Of a stretch of 64,000 bases of DNA, positions 34,300-43,321 are shown in pieces. The position numbers and the translations under genes were made by a program. The notes below the pieces were generated by a model that saw nothing but the letters and a program-made list of their open reading frames with translations, had not been told where the DNA came from and did no database searches. The stretch is from the NCBI RefSeq assembly GCF_000747525.1, contig NZ_CP009278.1, positions 2,852,001-2,916,000 of the forward strand. The letters are read 5' to 3'. Source of the DNA: Sphingobacterium sp. ML3W. Its GTDB lineage: Bacteria; Bacteroidota; Bacteroidia; Sphingobacteriales; Sphingobacteriaceae. How positions within the stretch are numbered: the first letter of the stretch is position 1; every line of letters starts with the position of its first letter.

Positions 34300-35481
34300 A
34301 TGAGTAAGAAATTAACGATTGGAATGTTTGGATTCGGAGTTGTAGGGCAAGGATTGTACGACATTATCAAGACTAAAAACTTAAATTTAGAAATTAAAAA
34401 ATTTGTCATCAAAAATGCTGACAAACAAAGATCACTACCTGCTGAATTATTCACAACAGATGCTGAGGCTATTCTCTCAGATCCTGAAATCAATACCGTT
34501 GTAGAATTGATCGACGATGCAGATGCTGCCTATGCATTAACTGTTCGTGCGCTTAAATCTGGAAAAAATGTAGTATCTGCAAATAAAAAAATGATTGCTA
34601 CGCATTTAGAGGAACTAGCTTCCATCCAACAAGAATATGGCACAAGCCTACTCTACGAAGGTGCAGTTTGTGGTAGTATTCCTATTATACGTAATTTGGA
34701 AGAGTATTACGACAACGAGCTATTGCACGCTGTAACGGGTATCTTTAACGGTTCTTCCAACTTTATACTCTCAAAGGTATTTAATGAAAACCAACCATAC
34801 GCAGATGCTTTAAAAGAAGCTCAAGATTTAGGTTTTGCAGAAACAGATCCTACCTTGGACGTCGGTGGATTTGACCCTAAGTACAAGTTGACAATTGTTG
34901 CCGCTCACGCATACGGTATAAATGTCAACCCAGATGACGTATTTAACATAGGGATTGATAAATTGGGTGTTCAAGACATACGCTTTGCTAAAGAGAAAAA
35001 TTTTAAAATAAAACTTATCCCTACAGCTCGAGAAATCGATCAAAATAAAGTTGTCCTTTATGTCATCCCTAAGTTCATCAGCGCTGATAACATTTTGTTC
35101 AATGTTGAAAACGAAAACAACGGCGTACTTGTAAAGGCTGCTTTCGCGGATGAGCAGTTTTTTTATGGTAAAGGAGCTGGAGGTCATCCAACAGGTTCTG
35201 CGGTATTATCTGATATCACAGCGTTGCGCTATGATTATAGATATGAATACAAAAAACACTTAAACACAAATGCACTGTCATATAGTACCGACCATGAAAT
35301 CAAAGTGTATTTAAGATATGAGGACGATAGCTTAATCGAAAAATTAGGCTTTTCTAACATCATCGAAAGATATTACGCTCCAAATTTTAAATATGTAATC
35401 GGAACAGTCAATTTACAGAAAATTACAGCATTTAAATCTGAAATTAATCAAACAGGAAACTTCATTGCAGAGATTGACTAA
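34300..35481 (+). CDS. hom: Homoserine dehydrogenase
   Basis: Reduces aspartate semialdehyde to homoserine, the branch point to methionine and threonine. 393 aa. N-terminal dinucleotide motif MFGFGVVGQGLYDII, then SANKKMIATH, the catalytic region YEGAVCGSIPIIRNLEEYY and GIFNGSSNFILSK, and EAQDLGFAETDPTLDVGGFD. It is monofunctional: aspartokinase is a separate gene at 46.2 kb. It is downstream of metY in the same SAM-controlled unit. A strong terminator follows 54 bases after the stop. Confidence 0.95.
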   Translation: MSKKLTIGMFGFGVVGQGLYDIIKTKNLNLEIKKFVIKNADKQRSLPAELFTTDAEAILSDPEINTVVELIDDADAAYALTVRALKSGKNVVSANKKMIATHLEELASIQQEYGTSLLYEGAVCGSIPIIRNLEEYYDNELLHAVTGIFNGSSNFILSKVFNENQPYADALKEAQDLGFAETDPTLDVGGFDPKYKLTIVAAHAYGINVNPDDVFNIGIDKLGVQDIRFAKEKNFKIKLIPTAREIDQNKVVLYVIPKFISADNILFNVENENNGVLVKAAFADEQFFYGKGAGGHPTGSAVLSDITALRYDYRYEYKKHLNTNALSYSTDHEIKVYLRYEDDSLIEKLGFSNIIERYYAPNFKYVIGTVNLQKITAFKSEINQTGNFIAEID

Positions 35482-35535
35482 ATAATACATTAAGAAACCG
35501 AATATCAACCAACCCTAGCTTGCTTTTCGCAGGTG

Positions 35536-35572
35536 AAAAACGTTGGATCTGTGTCAGATCCAACGTTTTTTT
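35536..35572 (+). terminator. Terminator of the metY-hom transcript
   Basis: Sixteen-bp stem (35536-35551 / 35555-35570; core AACGTTGGATCTG and its complement) with a 3-base loop, ending in seven T. One of the strongest terminators in the window. Confidence 0.93.
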
Positions 35573-35619
35573 GTTAAAAAAGTGCAAATGTCTGGTCTAA
35601 ATAAAAAGATGGCCGAAAA

Positions 35620-35651
35620 TTTGCTTTATAATATTATATTCACTACATTGT
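35620..35651 (+). promoter_or_regulatory. Promoter of the 56-aa membrane protein gene
   Basis: -33 TTTG (35620-35623), 20-base spacer, -7 TACATTGT (35644-35651), one base from TAnnTTTG. The start is about 27 bases before the ATG. Confidence 0.65.
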
Positions 35652-35683
35652 GGAGTTACTAAATATATAAAATATTATAAATT

Positions 35684-35854
35684 ATGGCTAAGTGGTTAAC
35701 AATTCTACTAATTATGGTAGGCAACTTGGTTTTTGCAGATACCATTAATACACAACAAAATTCTAATTCAAGTTATATCATTCTTGCAGTTGTCGCTTTG
35801 CTGGCAATTGTCTATATCCTGTATAGGAGACAAAAGAGAAAATTTAACGATTAA
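35684..35854 (+). CDS. Small 56-aa membrane protein, function unknown
   Basis: ATG to TAA frame of 56 codons. The first 20 residues (MAKWLTILLIMVGNLVFADT) look like a signal peptide; residues about 30-47 (SYIILAVVALLAIVYILYR) form a membrane helix followed by the basic RRQKRKF. The topology would be a short periplasmic N-terminus and a basic cytoplasmic tail. It stands alone between the met-operon terminator and convergent radC, with a near-consensus promoter at the right distance, which argues it is expressed. I do not recognise the family. Confidence 0.6.
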   Translation: MAKWLTILLIMVGNLVFADTINTQQNSNSSYIILAVVALLAIVYILYRRQKRKFND

Positions 35855-35938
35855 ACGAAAGTGGGGAGATTTAATTTCCCCATTCTCACGGGGAAAACCC
35901 AATATTTTTCAACCTGCTTGTGCTCAGTTTTTCGGTTA

Positions 35939-36628
35939 TTAATCTAATAATCCATCATCTCGAAAACTGTAGTACGCATTGTCGGTAAAAATCACATGAT
36001 CATTGACCTTAATATCCATGAGTTTAGCAGCGTCGATGATTTTTTTAGTTATTACCTTGTCTGCTTGACTAGCATGTAAGGTTCCTGAAGGATGATTATG
36101 AATCAAAATCATCGAATTTGCCTTACAATTCAAAGCATTTCTTAAGATAATCCGGACATCAACTGGTGTAAAATCATTTCCCCCTCTACCGATCAACTGT
36201 TTATCTAAAATTTTACATGCTGTATTAAGATATAATACCCAAAATTCTTCATGAGGAAGATCTTGTAATTGATATTTAAAATATTCATATACGCGCTTGC
36301 TGCTATTGAGTACAGGTCTTTCAATTTGAATAGATTCCTTTCTTCTACGTCCCAATTCAAGGGCCGCAATAATACTAATAGCTTTTGCCTCTCCTATTCC
36401 TTTAAAATTACATAAATCGATAACTTCCATTTTGGAAAGATTATCCAGATTATGTTGCGCACTGGATAAGATTCGTCTGCATAATTCCACAGCAGTTTCA
36501 TCCCGAGATCCAGAACCAATTAAAATTGCCAAAAGCTCTGCATCTGACAAAACCCGACGTCCTTGTTCCAGTAATTTTTCTCGTGGGCGATCAGACTCTG
36601 CCCACTCCCGAATAACCAGTTTGCTCAT
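35939..36628 (-). CDS. radC: RadC family JAB-domain protein
   Basis: 229 aa. An N-terminal UPF0758/helix-hairpin-helix part (LLEQGRRVLSDAELLAILIGSG, DLCNFKGIGEAKAISIIAALELGRR) precedes the JAB/MPN domain with the metal site EFWVLYLN and LIHNHPSGTLHASQADK (HxH...D). Named for DNA repair, but the biochemical role of RadC in E. coli is in doubt; the JAMM metal site suggests a hydrolase. It stands alone, convergent with the 56-aa membrane protein. Confidence 0.93.
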   Translation of the reverse strand: MSKLVIREWAESDRPREKLLEQGRRVLSDAELLAILIGSGSRDETAVELCRRILSSAQHNLDNLSKMEVIDLCNFKGIGEAKAISIIAALELGRRRKESIQIERPVLNSSKRVYEYFKYQLQDLPHEEFWVLYLNTACKILDKQLIGRGGNDFTPVDVRIILRNALNCKANSMILIHNHPSGTLHASQADKVITKKIIDAAKLMDIKVNDHVIFTDNAYYSFRDDGLLD

Positions 36629-36817
36629 ATCATTAAAATAAATTGAATTTAAGGTCTATATTATGGACTAATATAAGTCTAAATATAAAAGATAATATTA
36701 TTAGAATCAATTATTTAAATAAATATTAATGCTTCTTACTTAATTCGATCAAGTATTCTTTTTTTCAAATCGTTTTGAAATCTTATATTTGTAATTGAAC
36801 ATATTTATTTTAATAAA

Positions 36818-37276
36818 ATGAGTAAAGCGATTATCAAAACAGAAAAAGGCGACATGACTGTACAATTCTATACAGCAGATGCTCCAAATACAGTTGCAAA
36901 TTTCATCAAATTAGCGAAAGAAGGATATTACGACGGATTAACATTCCACCGTGTGCTTCCAGACTTCGTTATTCAAGGTGGATGCCCAAATTCACGTGAG
37001 GGTGCTTCTGGTATGCCAGGAACAGGTGGCCCAGGTTACAAAATTGATTGTGAATTGACTGGAGAAAACCAATACCACGACAGAGGTGTATTATCGATGG
37101 CTCATGCTGGTCGTAACACAGGTGGATCTCAATTCTTCGTTTGCCACAGCCGTACCAATACAGCACATTTAGACAGAAACCACACTTGTTTTGGTAAAGT
37201 TATCGAAAATGTTGATCTAGTAGATGAGATCCGTCAAGGTGATCGTATTTTAAGTATTGAAGTTATCGAAGATTAG
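36818..37276 (+). CDS. Cyclophilin-type peptidyl-prolyl isomerase
   Basis: 152-residue cytosolic PPIase that speeds proline isomerisation in folding proteins. Active-site residues are present: FHRVLPDFVIQGG, GSQFFV and LDRNHTCFGKVIE. No signal peptide. A -7 element TATATTTG (36784-36791) lies 27 bases upstream. The DUF5606 gene follows after 23 bases and a terminator closes the pair. Confidence 0.94.
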   Translation: MSKAIIKTEKGDMTVQFYTADAPNTVANFIKLAKEGYYDGLTFHRVLPDFVIQGGCPNSREGASGMPGTGGPGYKIDCELTGENQYHDRGVLSMAHAGRNTGGSQFFVCHSRTNTAHLDRNHTCFGKVIENVDLVDEIRQGDRILSIEVIED

Positions 37277-37299
37277 TTCTCGATAAGTAAAAGTGTATT

Positions 37300-37701
37300 A
37301 TGAATTTAAGAGCATTAGTTTCTGTAACAGGAAAACCAGGTTTGTTCAAATTAATTGGACAAAATAAAGGAGGGTTTATTTTAGAGTCTTTAGATAGCGC
37401 TAAAATAAAATCAGTAGTTAGCTTATCTACTACCAAAATGGCAACTTTAGAAGACATTACAATCTACGGAGAGGAAGAAGAAATTCGTTTATTGAATGTT
37501 TTTGAAACAATCAAAGAAAAAGGATTGACAGTAGATGCAAAAGCAGATGGTCAAGCATTACGCGACACTTTCCGTGAAATTGCACCAGGTCATGATGAAT
37601 CACGTGTGTATTCATCAGACATAAAAAAGATTTTCACTTGGTACAACATCATTAAAGATTTACCATTATTTGAAGAAGAAGCTCCTGCTCCATTGGTATA
37701 A
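37300..37701 (+). CDS. DUF5606 family protein
   Basis: 133 aa. The start MNLRALVSVTGKPGLFKLIG and GGFILESLDSAKIKSVV...KMATLEDITIYGEEEE match the Bacteroidota-specific DUF5606 family. The sequence suggests a small beta-rich N-terminal domain and a helical C-terminal half with an acidic end (LFEEEAPAPLV). Cytosolic. It is co-transcribed with the cyclophilin. No biochemical function is known to me. Confidence 0.85.
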   Translation: MNLRALVSVTGKPGLFKLIGQNKGGFILESLDSAKIKSVVSLSTTKMATLEDITIYGEEEEIRLLNVFETIKEKGLTVDAKADGQALRDTFREIAPGHDESRVYSSDIKKIFTWYNIIKDLPLFEEEAPAPLV

Positions 37702-37714
37702 TCTTATCCAAAAT

Positions 37715-37756
37715 AAAAAAGCGCGTTCTTACTATATGGTAAGAACGCGCTTTTTT
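37715..37756. terminator. Bidirectional terminator between the DUF5606 gene and pyrD
   Basis: Perfect 18-bp stem (37715-37732 / 37739-37756; core GCGCGTTCTTAC) with a 6-base loop and A/T runs at the two edges, between convergent genes. Confidence 0.93.
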
Positions 37757-37774
37757 ATATATAAAATCTAGCTT

Positions 37775-38815
37775 CTACTTACCCGCTTGGGCAATTCCTT
37801 TACAGATTTCCGAAACTAAAGCAGGACCTTCGTAAATAAATCCTGTATAAATTTGGATAAGACTTGCACCCGCATCCAACTTTTCTATAGCATCTGCAGC
37901 AGAATGAATGCCACCGACGCCAATTATTGGAAAAGAACGATTTGATTTTACAGCTAAATAGCGAATGACTTCTGTCGAACGTTTCGTCAACGGAGCACCG
38001 CTCACACCACCCATTTCTTTTACCAGATTTGCATCACTGCGTAATCCTTCTCTAGAAATAGTCGTATTTGTCGCTATAGCACCCGCAATGCCAGTTTCCT
38101 GCACAATCTCGACAATATCATCCAATTGACTATCGGTCAAATCGGGTGCAATTTTCAATAATATTGGCTTCTTACTGGTTTTACGTTCATTCAATTCTTG
38201 AAGTGTATTCAAAATATGTTTCAAAGGTTCTTTTTCCTGCAGGTCACGTAACCCTGGCGTATTAGGGGAACTTACATTAACAACGAAATAATCAACATAA
38301 TCAAATAATGCATTAAAACAGTATATATAATCATCTACCGCTTGCTCATTTGGAGTTATTTTATTTTTACCAATATTTCCCCCAATCAATAGACCTTTGC
38401 GATCATCGGCAGATAAATGTTTGAGACGATTAGCGGCCACATCAGCACCTTGATTGTTAAAACCCATGCGATTGATCAATGCCTTGTCGGGCACTAAACG
38501 AAACATACGCGGTTTATCATTACCGGGTTGAGGCCTTGGTGTTACAGTACCAATTTCGATAAAACCAAAACCAAAATTAGCCATATCGGTAATATATTCA
38601 GCATTCTTATCAAATCCGGCTGCTAATCCTACTGGATTTTTAAACTTTAGACCAAACACTTCACGCGCTAAGTTCGAGTTTTCATAAGTATACAGGCTAC
38701 TTAATAATTTTTGAGAACCCCAGATTTTTGAGAATACTTTTAACCCTCCTGTCACCGTATGGTGCGCAGATTCAGGATCCATTGAAAAGAAAATAGGTTT
38801 TACCAACTTGTACAT
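37775..38815 (-). CDS. pyrD: Dihydroorotate dehydrogenase (quinone), class 2
   Basis: Membrane-associated flavoenzyme of pyrimidine synthesis that passes electrons to the quinone pool, here presumably menaquinone. 346 aa with the class 2 N-terminal helices ([22 protein letters not shown]). Motifs: [54 protein letters not shown] with the class 2 catalytic Ser, and [15 protein letters not shown] for FMN phosphate. A -7 element TACCTTTG (38820-38827, minus) lies only 5 bases from the ATG, so the mRNA is probably leaderless. Confidence 0.95.
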   Translation of the reverse strand: MYKLVKPIFFSMDPESAHHTVTGGLKVFSKIWGSQKLLSSLYTYENSNLAREVFGLKFKNPVGLAAGFDKNAEYITDMANFGFGFIEIGTVTPRPQPGNDKPRMFRLVPDKALINRMGFNNQGADVAANRLKHLSADDRKGLLIGGNIGKNKITPNEQAVDDYIYCFNALFDYVDYFVVNVSSPNTPGLRDLQEKEPLKHILNTLQELNERKTSKKPILLKIAPDLTDSQLDDIVEIVQETGIAGAIATNTTISREGLRSDANLVKEMGGVSGAPLTKRSTEVIRYLAVKSNRSFPIIGVGGIHSAADAIEKLDAGASLIQIYTGFIYEGPALVSEICKGIAQAGK

Positions 38816-38865
38816 GTTACAAAGGTAGCTAAAGAAGAAGAAATTTCATTACTTTTGCAATCGAA
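38816..38865. promoter_or_regulatory. Compact divergent promoter pyrD / ABC-F
   Basis: Fifty bases hold two outward -7 elements: TACCTTTG on the minus strand (38820-38827) for pyrD and TACTTTTG on the plus strand (38850-38857) for the ABC-F gene. Both lie so near their ATG codons that the transcripts should start at or within a few bases of the start codon. No TTTG -33 elements are visible. Confidence 0.7.
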
Positions 38866-40782
38866 ATGATATCAATAAATAACTTAACATTTGAAATAGG
38901 CTCACGCGCATTGTATGATGAGGCTAACTGGCATATTAAACCTGGCGATAAAGTCGGTCTAATTGGTGCTAACGGTACTGGTAAATCTACTTTATTGCGA
39001 TTAATTGTAGGGCAATATTCACCTACTTCTGGCAGTATATCGATGGCTAAGGACTTGAAGCTTGGTTACCTTAACCAAGATTTATTATCTTATCATTCTG
39101 ATAAAAGTATTTTACATGTAGCAATGGAGGCTTTTGAACGCCAAAATCAGCTGCATTCAGAAATAGAAACCTTACTCCAAAAATTAGAAACAGATTATTC
39201 TGATGATATTCTAAATAAATTAAGTGACAAGCAAATGGAATTTGAGGCCTTAGATGGCTACAGTATCGAATTTCGTGCGCATGAAATTTTAGCAGGTCTA
39301 GGTTTTTCAGAAGATGAACAGAAGCGTCCTTTAGCAACCTTCTCTGGAGGATGGCGCATGCGTGTCATGCTAGCCCGTATCTTATTGCAAACACCAGACA
39401 TCTTATTACTGGATGAGCCAACCAACCACATGGATCTACCATCCATTAAATGGTTAGAAAATTATCTGCAAGGATTTGAAGGCGCCATTGTTATCGTTTC
39501 TCACGATAGATATTTCTTAGACCGTATTATTAAGAAGACGGTAGAGTCAAGAAAAGGCAAGCTTACACTCTATGCCGGTAACTACAGTTACTATTTAGAA
39601 GAAAAAGCATCGCGAAGTGAGATTCAAGCTGGTCAATTTAAAAACCAACAAGCCAAGATTAAACAAGAGGAACGTTTGATCGAACGTTTCAGAGCCAAAG
39701 CTTCAAAAGCGAAAATGGCGCAGTCACGTATCAAAGCTTTGGATAAGATGGAAAAAGTAGAAGATGTAGATGATGACAACCCAACTGTAAACTTCAGCTT
39801 TAAATTTTCGAAACCATCAGGAAGACACGTCGTAACCTTAGAAAAGGTTTCTAAGTCTTATCCAAACCTCGAAATACTAGAAGACACAGAAGGTATCATC
39901 GAAAAAGGCGATAAAATTGCTTTAATCGGTGCAAACGGGAAGGGTAAATCTACCTTATTACGTATAGTCGCTGGCGCAGATCTAGAATTCGAAGGGAAAT
40001 CTGAACATGGCCATAATGTATCGCAAACGTTCTTTGCACAGCATCAGTTAGAAGCATTACATCTAGAAAATAGTATTATTGCAGAGATGCAAGCTTTTGC
40101 TCCTAAACATTCGGAAACAGAAATACGCTCCATATTAGGTTGTTTCTTATTTTCAGGTGACGATGCCTTTAAAAAGATTAAAGTCCTTTCAGGAGGAGAG
40201 AAATCACGCGTTGCCCTAGCAAAAGCATTGACAGCTGATGCTAACTTTTTGGCACTCGATGAGCCTACCAACCACTTGGATATGCAATCGGTGAATATTT
40301 TGATTCAAGCATTGCAACAATTTGAAGGTACGTTGATTGTGGTATCCCACGATCGTTACTTCTTAGATCACGTGGCAAACAAAATTTGGTATATCGAAGA
40401 TAAAAAAATCAAAGAGTATCCAGGTACTTACCAAGAATTTGAAGATTGGAATTCAAAACGCATAATCAAACCAGAGGAAAAAGTGGTAGAGAAAAAAGCG
40501 GTAGCGGAAGAACCTAAAAAAGCAAAAACTGCTCCATCTGATGATAAATTCAAATTGATTAGCAAAAAAAATAAAGAACTAGCAGCGCTAGAACTAAAAG
40601 TTGCTGAAAAAGAAATTATTGTGAAAGCACTGGAAACGGATTTAGCGACGGAAGTAATCTATTCAAATGCTGTTAAACTGCAGGAATATACGCGCAATTA
40701 TAATTCATCCAAAGCTGAGTTAGAACAATTACAAAAAAATTGGGAAGACTTAGCAGAAGAAATAATGGAACTAGAGGATTAA
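38866..40782 (+). CDS. ABC-F ribosome-associated ATPase
   Basis: 638 aa, soluble, with two ATP-binding cassettes and no membrane domain. First cassette: GANGTGKST, SGGWRMR, LLLDEPTNHMD. Second: GANGKGKST, LSGGEKSR, LALDEPTNHLD. The linker between them is basic and helical (the P-site tRNA interaction motif region, about 240-310), and a coiled coil ends the protein (about 570-638), as in the Uup-like group. ABC-F proteins act on the ribosome in translation rescue, or in antibiotic resistance; nothing here points to a specific drug. A strong terminator follows. Confidence 0.93.
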   Translation: MISINNLTFEIGSRALYDEANWHIKPGDKVGLIGANGTGKSTLLRLIVGQYSPTSGSISMAKDLKLGYLNQDLLSYHSDKSILHVAMEAFERQNQLHSEIETLLQKLETDYSDDILNKLSDKQMEFEALDGYSIEFRAHEILAGLGFSEDEQKRPLATFSGGWRMRVMLARILLQTPDILLLDEPTNHMDLPSIKWLENYLQGFEGAIVIVSHDRYFLDRIIKKTVESRKGKLTLYAGNYSYYLEEKASRSEIQAGQFKNQQAKIKQEERLIERFRAKASKAKMAQSRIKALDKMEKVEDVDDDNPTVNFSFKFSKPSGRHVVTLEKVSKSYPNLEILEDTEGIIEKGDKIALIGANGKGKSTLLRIVAGADLEFEGKSEHGHNVSQTFFAQHQLEALHLENSIIAEMQAFAPKHSETEIRSILGCFLFSGDDAFKKIKVLSGGEKSRVALAKALTADANFLALDEPTNHLDMQSVNILIQALQQFEGTLIVVSHDRYFLDHVANKIWYIEDKKIKEYPGTYQEFEDWNSKRIIKPEEKVVEKKAVAEEPKKAKTAPSDDKFKLISKKNKELAALELKVAEKEIIVKALETDLATEVIYSNAVKLQEYTRNYNSSKAELEQLQKNWEDLAEEIMELED

Positions 40783-40795
40783 TAGCAATTATTCC

Positions 40796-40845
40796 CTTCA
40801 TAAAAAAAGTTCAGTAGAATAATCTACTGAACTTTTTTTATGAAG
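40796..40845. terminator. Bidirectional terminator between the ABC-F gene and mutS2
   Basis: Perfect stem of 23 bp (arms meeting at 40818 and 40823, core AAAAAAAGTTCAGTAGA) with loop ATAA and seven T within the 3' arm. Confidence 0.92.
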
Positions 40846-40931
40846 ATATTTTTACAGCAATTGTAATGATATTCTTTTAAGATATAAAGCTTTATCTGGA
40901 AGAGCACTATATCACAGCCAGTTCACCATTA

Positions 40932-43307
40932 TTATAAATAAGCGTATGTAATACCATCCCCACCACGATCCTGATGTTCATCTTCGAATCGAGAGACATG
41001 ACTATATTTCCTTAGATAGTCTCGAATAAATTTACGAAGGATTCCATCACCCTTACCATGGATAATTTTCAACGATGGGTAACCAATCATTACTGCCCTA
41101 TCCAGCACCTTTTCCAACTCGTACAGCGCATCTTCTGTTCGCATACCACGAAGGTCAATTTCTGGATTAAAATCTGCAACAGCATGTGCTGAAAGGGTCT
41201 TCGACCCAGCCTTTGCAGCTTTTTTCAAGTCTTTTCCCGCTAATTTAATGACATTTTTTCGCTTCTGAACTGTCCTCAACTCTCCCATAGCCAATATCAA
41301 ATTATTCTTAGCAATCTCCAGTACAACAGCTTCGTTATCCGAATCAATGATCTTCACCCAATCTCCAACAGCAATTTGCTCGTTAAGATCCACAACCGCG
41401 ACTGGCTTCTTCTCTATCTTCTTATCCTTGGGTAGCATAGTAGAAAATGAACTATCCAATTTCGCCCTTATAAGTTTAGTTTTTTCTTTGTCGGCCTGTG
41501 CCAATTTAATTTCAGCTACCGTATTTTCGATTAATTTATTAGACTGTTTAATTAGTGACTGCGCTTCCTCTTTTGCCTTCTTCAGAATAACTTTTTTATT
41601 ATCTTCCAAATAAGACTGCAACTCTTCATAATCAGATTTGATACGAATTAACTCTTTTTCTCTTTTCGTTATCGCCACCTTGGTATCGAATATCTCTTTC
41701 TTCTCGCGCTCCAAATCCACCAAAAGTGTATCGACCTTTTTCTGGTGGTTTCCTACTTTCATTTTAGCTAAATGAATAATTTCCTTATTCAATCCTATTT
41801 TTTGCGCAATTTCAAAAGCGTAAGAACTACCAGGTTTACCGATTTGCAAAATATAAAGCGGTTTCATAGCCACATTATCAAACAACATCGATGCATTCTC
41901 CAATCCTGTAGTCTGATTAGCAAAAACTTTCAAATTAGAATAATGGGTAGTCACTACACCACGAATGTTTTTCTTATTCAACGTTTCTAAAACTGCCTCT
42001 GCAATTGGGCCACCAAACAATGGGTCTGTACCAGTACCAAATTCATCGATCAAAACCAAAGTACGCGCATTTGCAAACTCAGTAAAGTATTTCATCTTAG
42101 AGAGATGCGCACTATAAGTACTCAAATCACTCTCTATCGATTGATCATCACCAATATCTGCAAATATTTGTTTGAAGACCCCTAATTTTGAATTGGCATC
42201 AGCCGGTATCAACAAACCCGATTGCAACATCAATTGCATCAAACCTACAGTTTTCATACAGACCGATTTACCACCAGCGTTAGGTCCTGAAACCACAATG
42301 ACCCTTTGTATCTCATCAATCTTAATATTCAGGGGCACAATTGTCGTCCGTTCCTGTTGGGCATGCAAAGAAAGCAATGGGTGACGAGCATTCACAAGGT
42401 CAATCTCTGGCTCTTTCGATAATTCAGGCATTTCCGCCCCAATATCCAAAGCGAACATAGCCTTTGAACGTACAAAATCCACCTTTGTCAATAAGCCATC
42501 GTAAGATAACATCAACGGGATATGCGGTCTGAGTTTGGACGTCAATTCAACAAGAATTCGAATCACCTCACGTCTACGTTCAAACTCTAGATCTCTCACT
42601 TTATTATTGAGGTGAAACACCTCTTCTGGCTCTATATAAGCTGTTTGACCTGTAGCAGACTCATCGTGAATAAGCCCCTTTAGCTTACGTTTGTTCTCCG
42701 CTAAAATAGGAATACAAAGTCGACCATCCCTGATAGTTAAATTGCCATCTGCCGTCCAACCACTATTTTGTGCAGTCTTAAAAATAATATCAATCCGCTT
42801 ACGTGCCTCTTGTTCTGCTTTCAAAATACCTTGAGAAAGATCTAGTAAAAGGCGAGAAGCATTGTGCTTCATTTTACCGCGGTCATCAATGATCATCTCG
42901 ATATCACGTATGATCTGTTTCTCTATTGGAAGATGTTCAAAAAGTAATTCTAAATTTGGGTACTGCCCCTCTCGATCATTAAAATATCGAATAATGGCGT
43001 AAACAGTTTTCAATGAAAGAAGAACACGATGGAACTCCTCTTCCATTAAAAAAGCACCTTCAACTCTTGCTTTTTCAACTAAAGTCCGGATGGGATATAG
43101 ATGATCTACTGGTAGCGCGTCATCGCTAGTCAATAGATCCTTGAATTCATTTGTTTGACGTAAAAATTTATCTATCTGATCAAATCGAGTTTGCGGTTGT
43201 ATTTTATCAACCAAATTACGCCCCGACTCACTGATACATTTTTGTTTTATCAACTCCTTAATCTCGGCAAAACCGAGCTTATCACTTGCGTTATTAGGAT
43301 AAATCAT
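40932..43307 (-). CDS. mutS2: MutS2 family ATPase with Smr nuclease domain
   Basis: 791 aa. It lacks the mismatch-reading N-terminus of MutS1. The core has Walker A SGPNAGGKSVCMK, TFMSEMSE-like STYSAHLSKMKYF and Walker B LVLIDEFGTGTDP. A coiled coil (about 520-620) follows, and the C-terminal Smr domain has IDLRGMRTEDALYELEKVLD and IIHGKGDGILR. MutS2 proteins suppress recombination or, in Bacillus, split collided ribosomes. The DUF4296 gene lies 14 bases upstream in the same direction. Confidence 0.95.
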   Translation of the reverse strand: MIYPNNASDKLGFAEIKELIKQKCISESGRNLVDKIQPQTRFDQIDKFLRQTNEFKDLLTSDDALPVDHLYPIRTLVEKARVEGAFLMEEEFHRVLLSLKTVYAIIRYFNDREGQYPNLELLFEHLPIEKQIIRDIEMIIDDRGKMKHNASRLLLDLSQGILKAEQEARKRIDIIFKTAQNSGWTADGNLTIRDGRLCIPILAENKRKLKGLIHDESATGQTAYIEPEEVFHLNNKVRDLEFERRREVIRILVELTSKLRPHIPLMLSYDGLLTKVDFVRSKAMFALDIGAEMPELSKEPEIDLVNARHPLLSLHAQQERTTIVPLNIKIDEIQRVIVVSGPNAGGKSVCMKTVGLMQLMLQSGLLIPADANSKLGVFKQIFADIGDDQSIESDLSTYSAHLSKMKYFTEFANARTLVLIDEFGTGTDPLFGGPIAEAVLETLNKKNIRGVVTTHYSNLKVFANQTTGLENASMLFDNVAMKPLYILQIGKPGSSYAFEIAQKIGLNKEIIHLAKMKVGNHQKKVDTLLVDLEREKKEIFDTKVAITKREKELIRIKSDYEELQSYLEDNKKVILKKAKEEAQSLIKQSNKLIENTVAEIKLAQADKEKTKLIRAKLDSSFSTMLPKDKKIEKKPVAVVDLNEQIAVGDWVKIIDSDNEAVVLEIAKNNLILAMGELRTVQKRKNVIKLAGKDLKKAAKAGSKTLSAHAVADFNPEIDLRGMRTEDALYELEKVLDRAVMIGYPSLKIIHGKGDGILRKFIRDYLRKYSHVSRFEDEHQDRGGDGITYAYL

Positions 43308-43321
43308 GTTTTATATTCGTA

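Noticed and set aside
35862..35882. GGGGA/TCCCC hairpin between the 56-aa gene and radC
   Set aside because: Only five base pairs with no T-run; could be chance, so not listed as a terminator.
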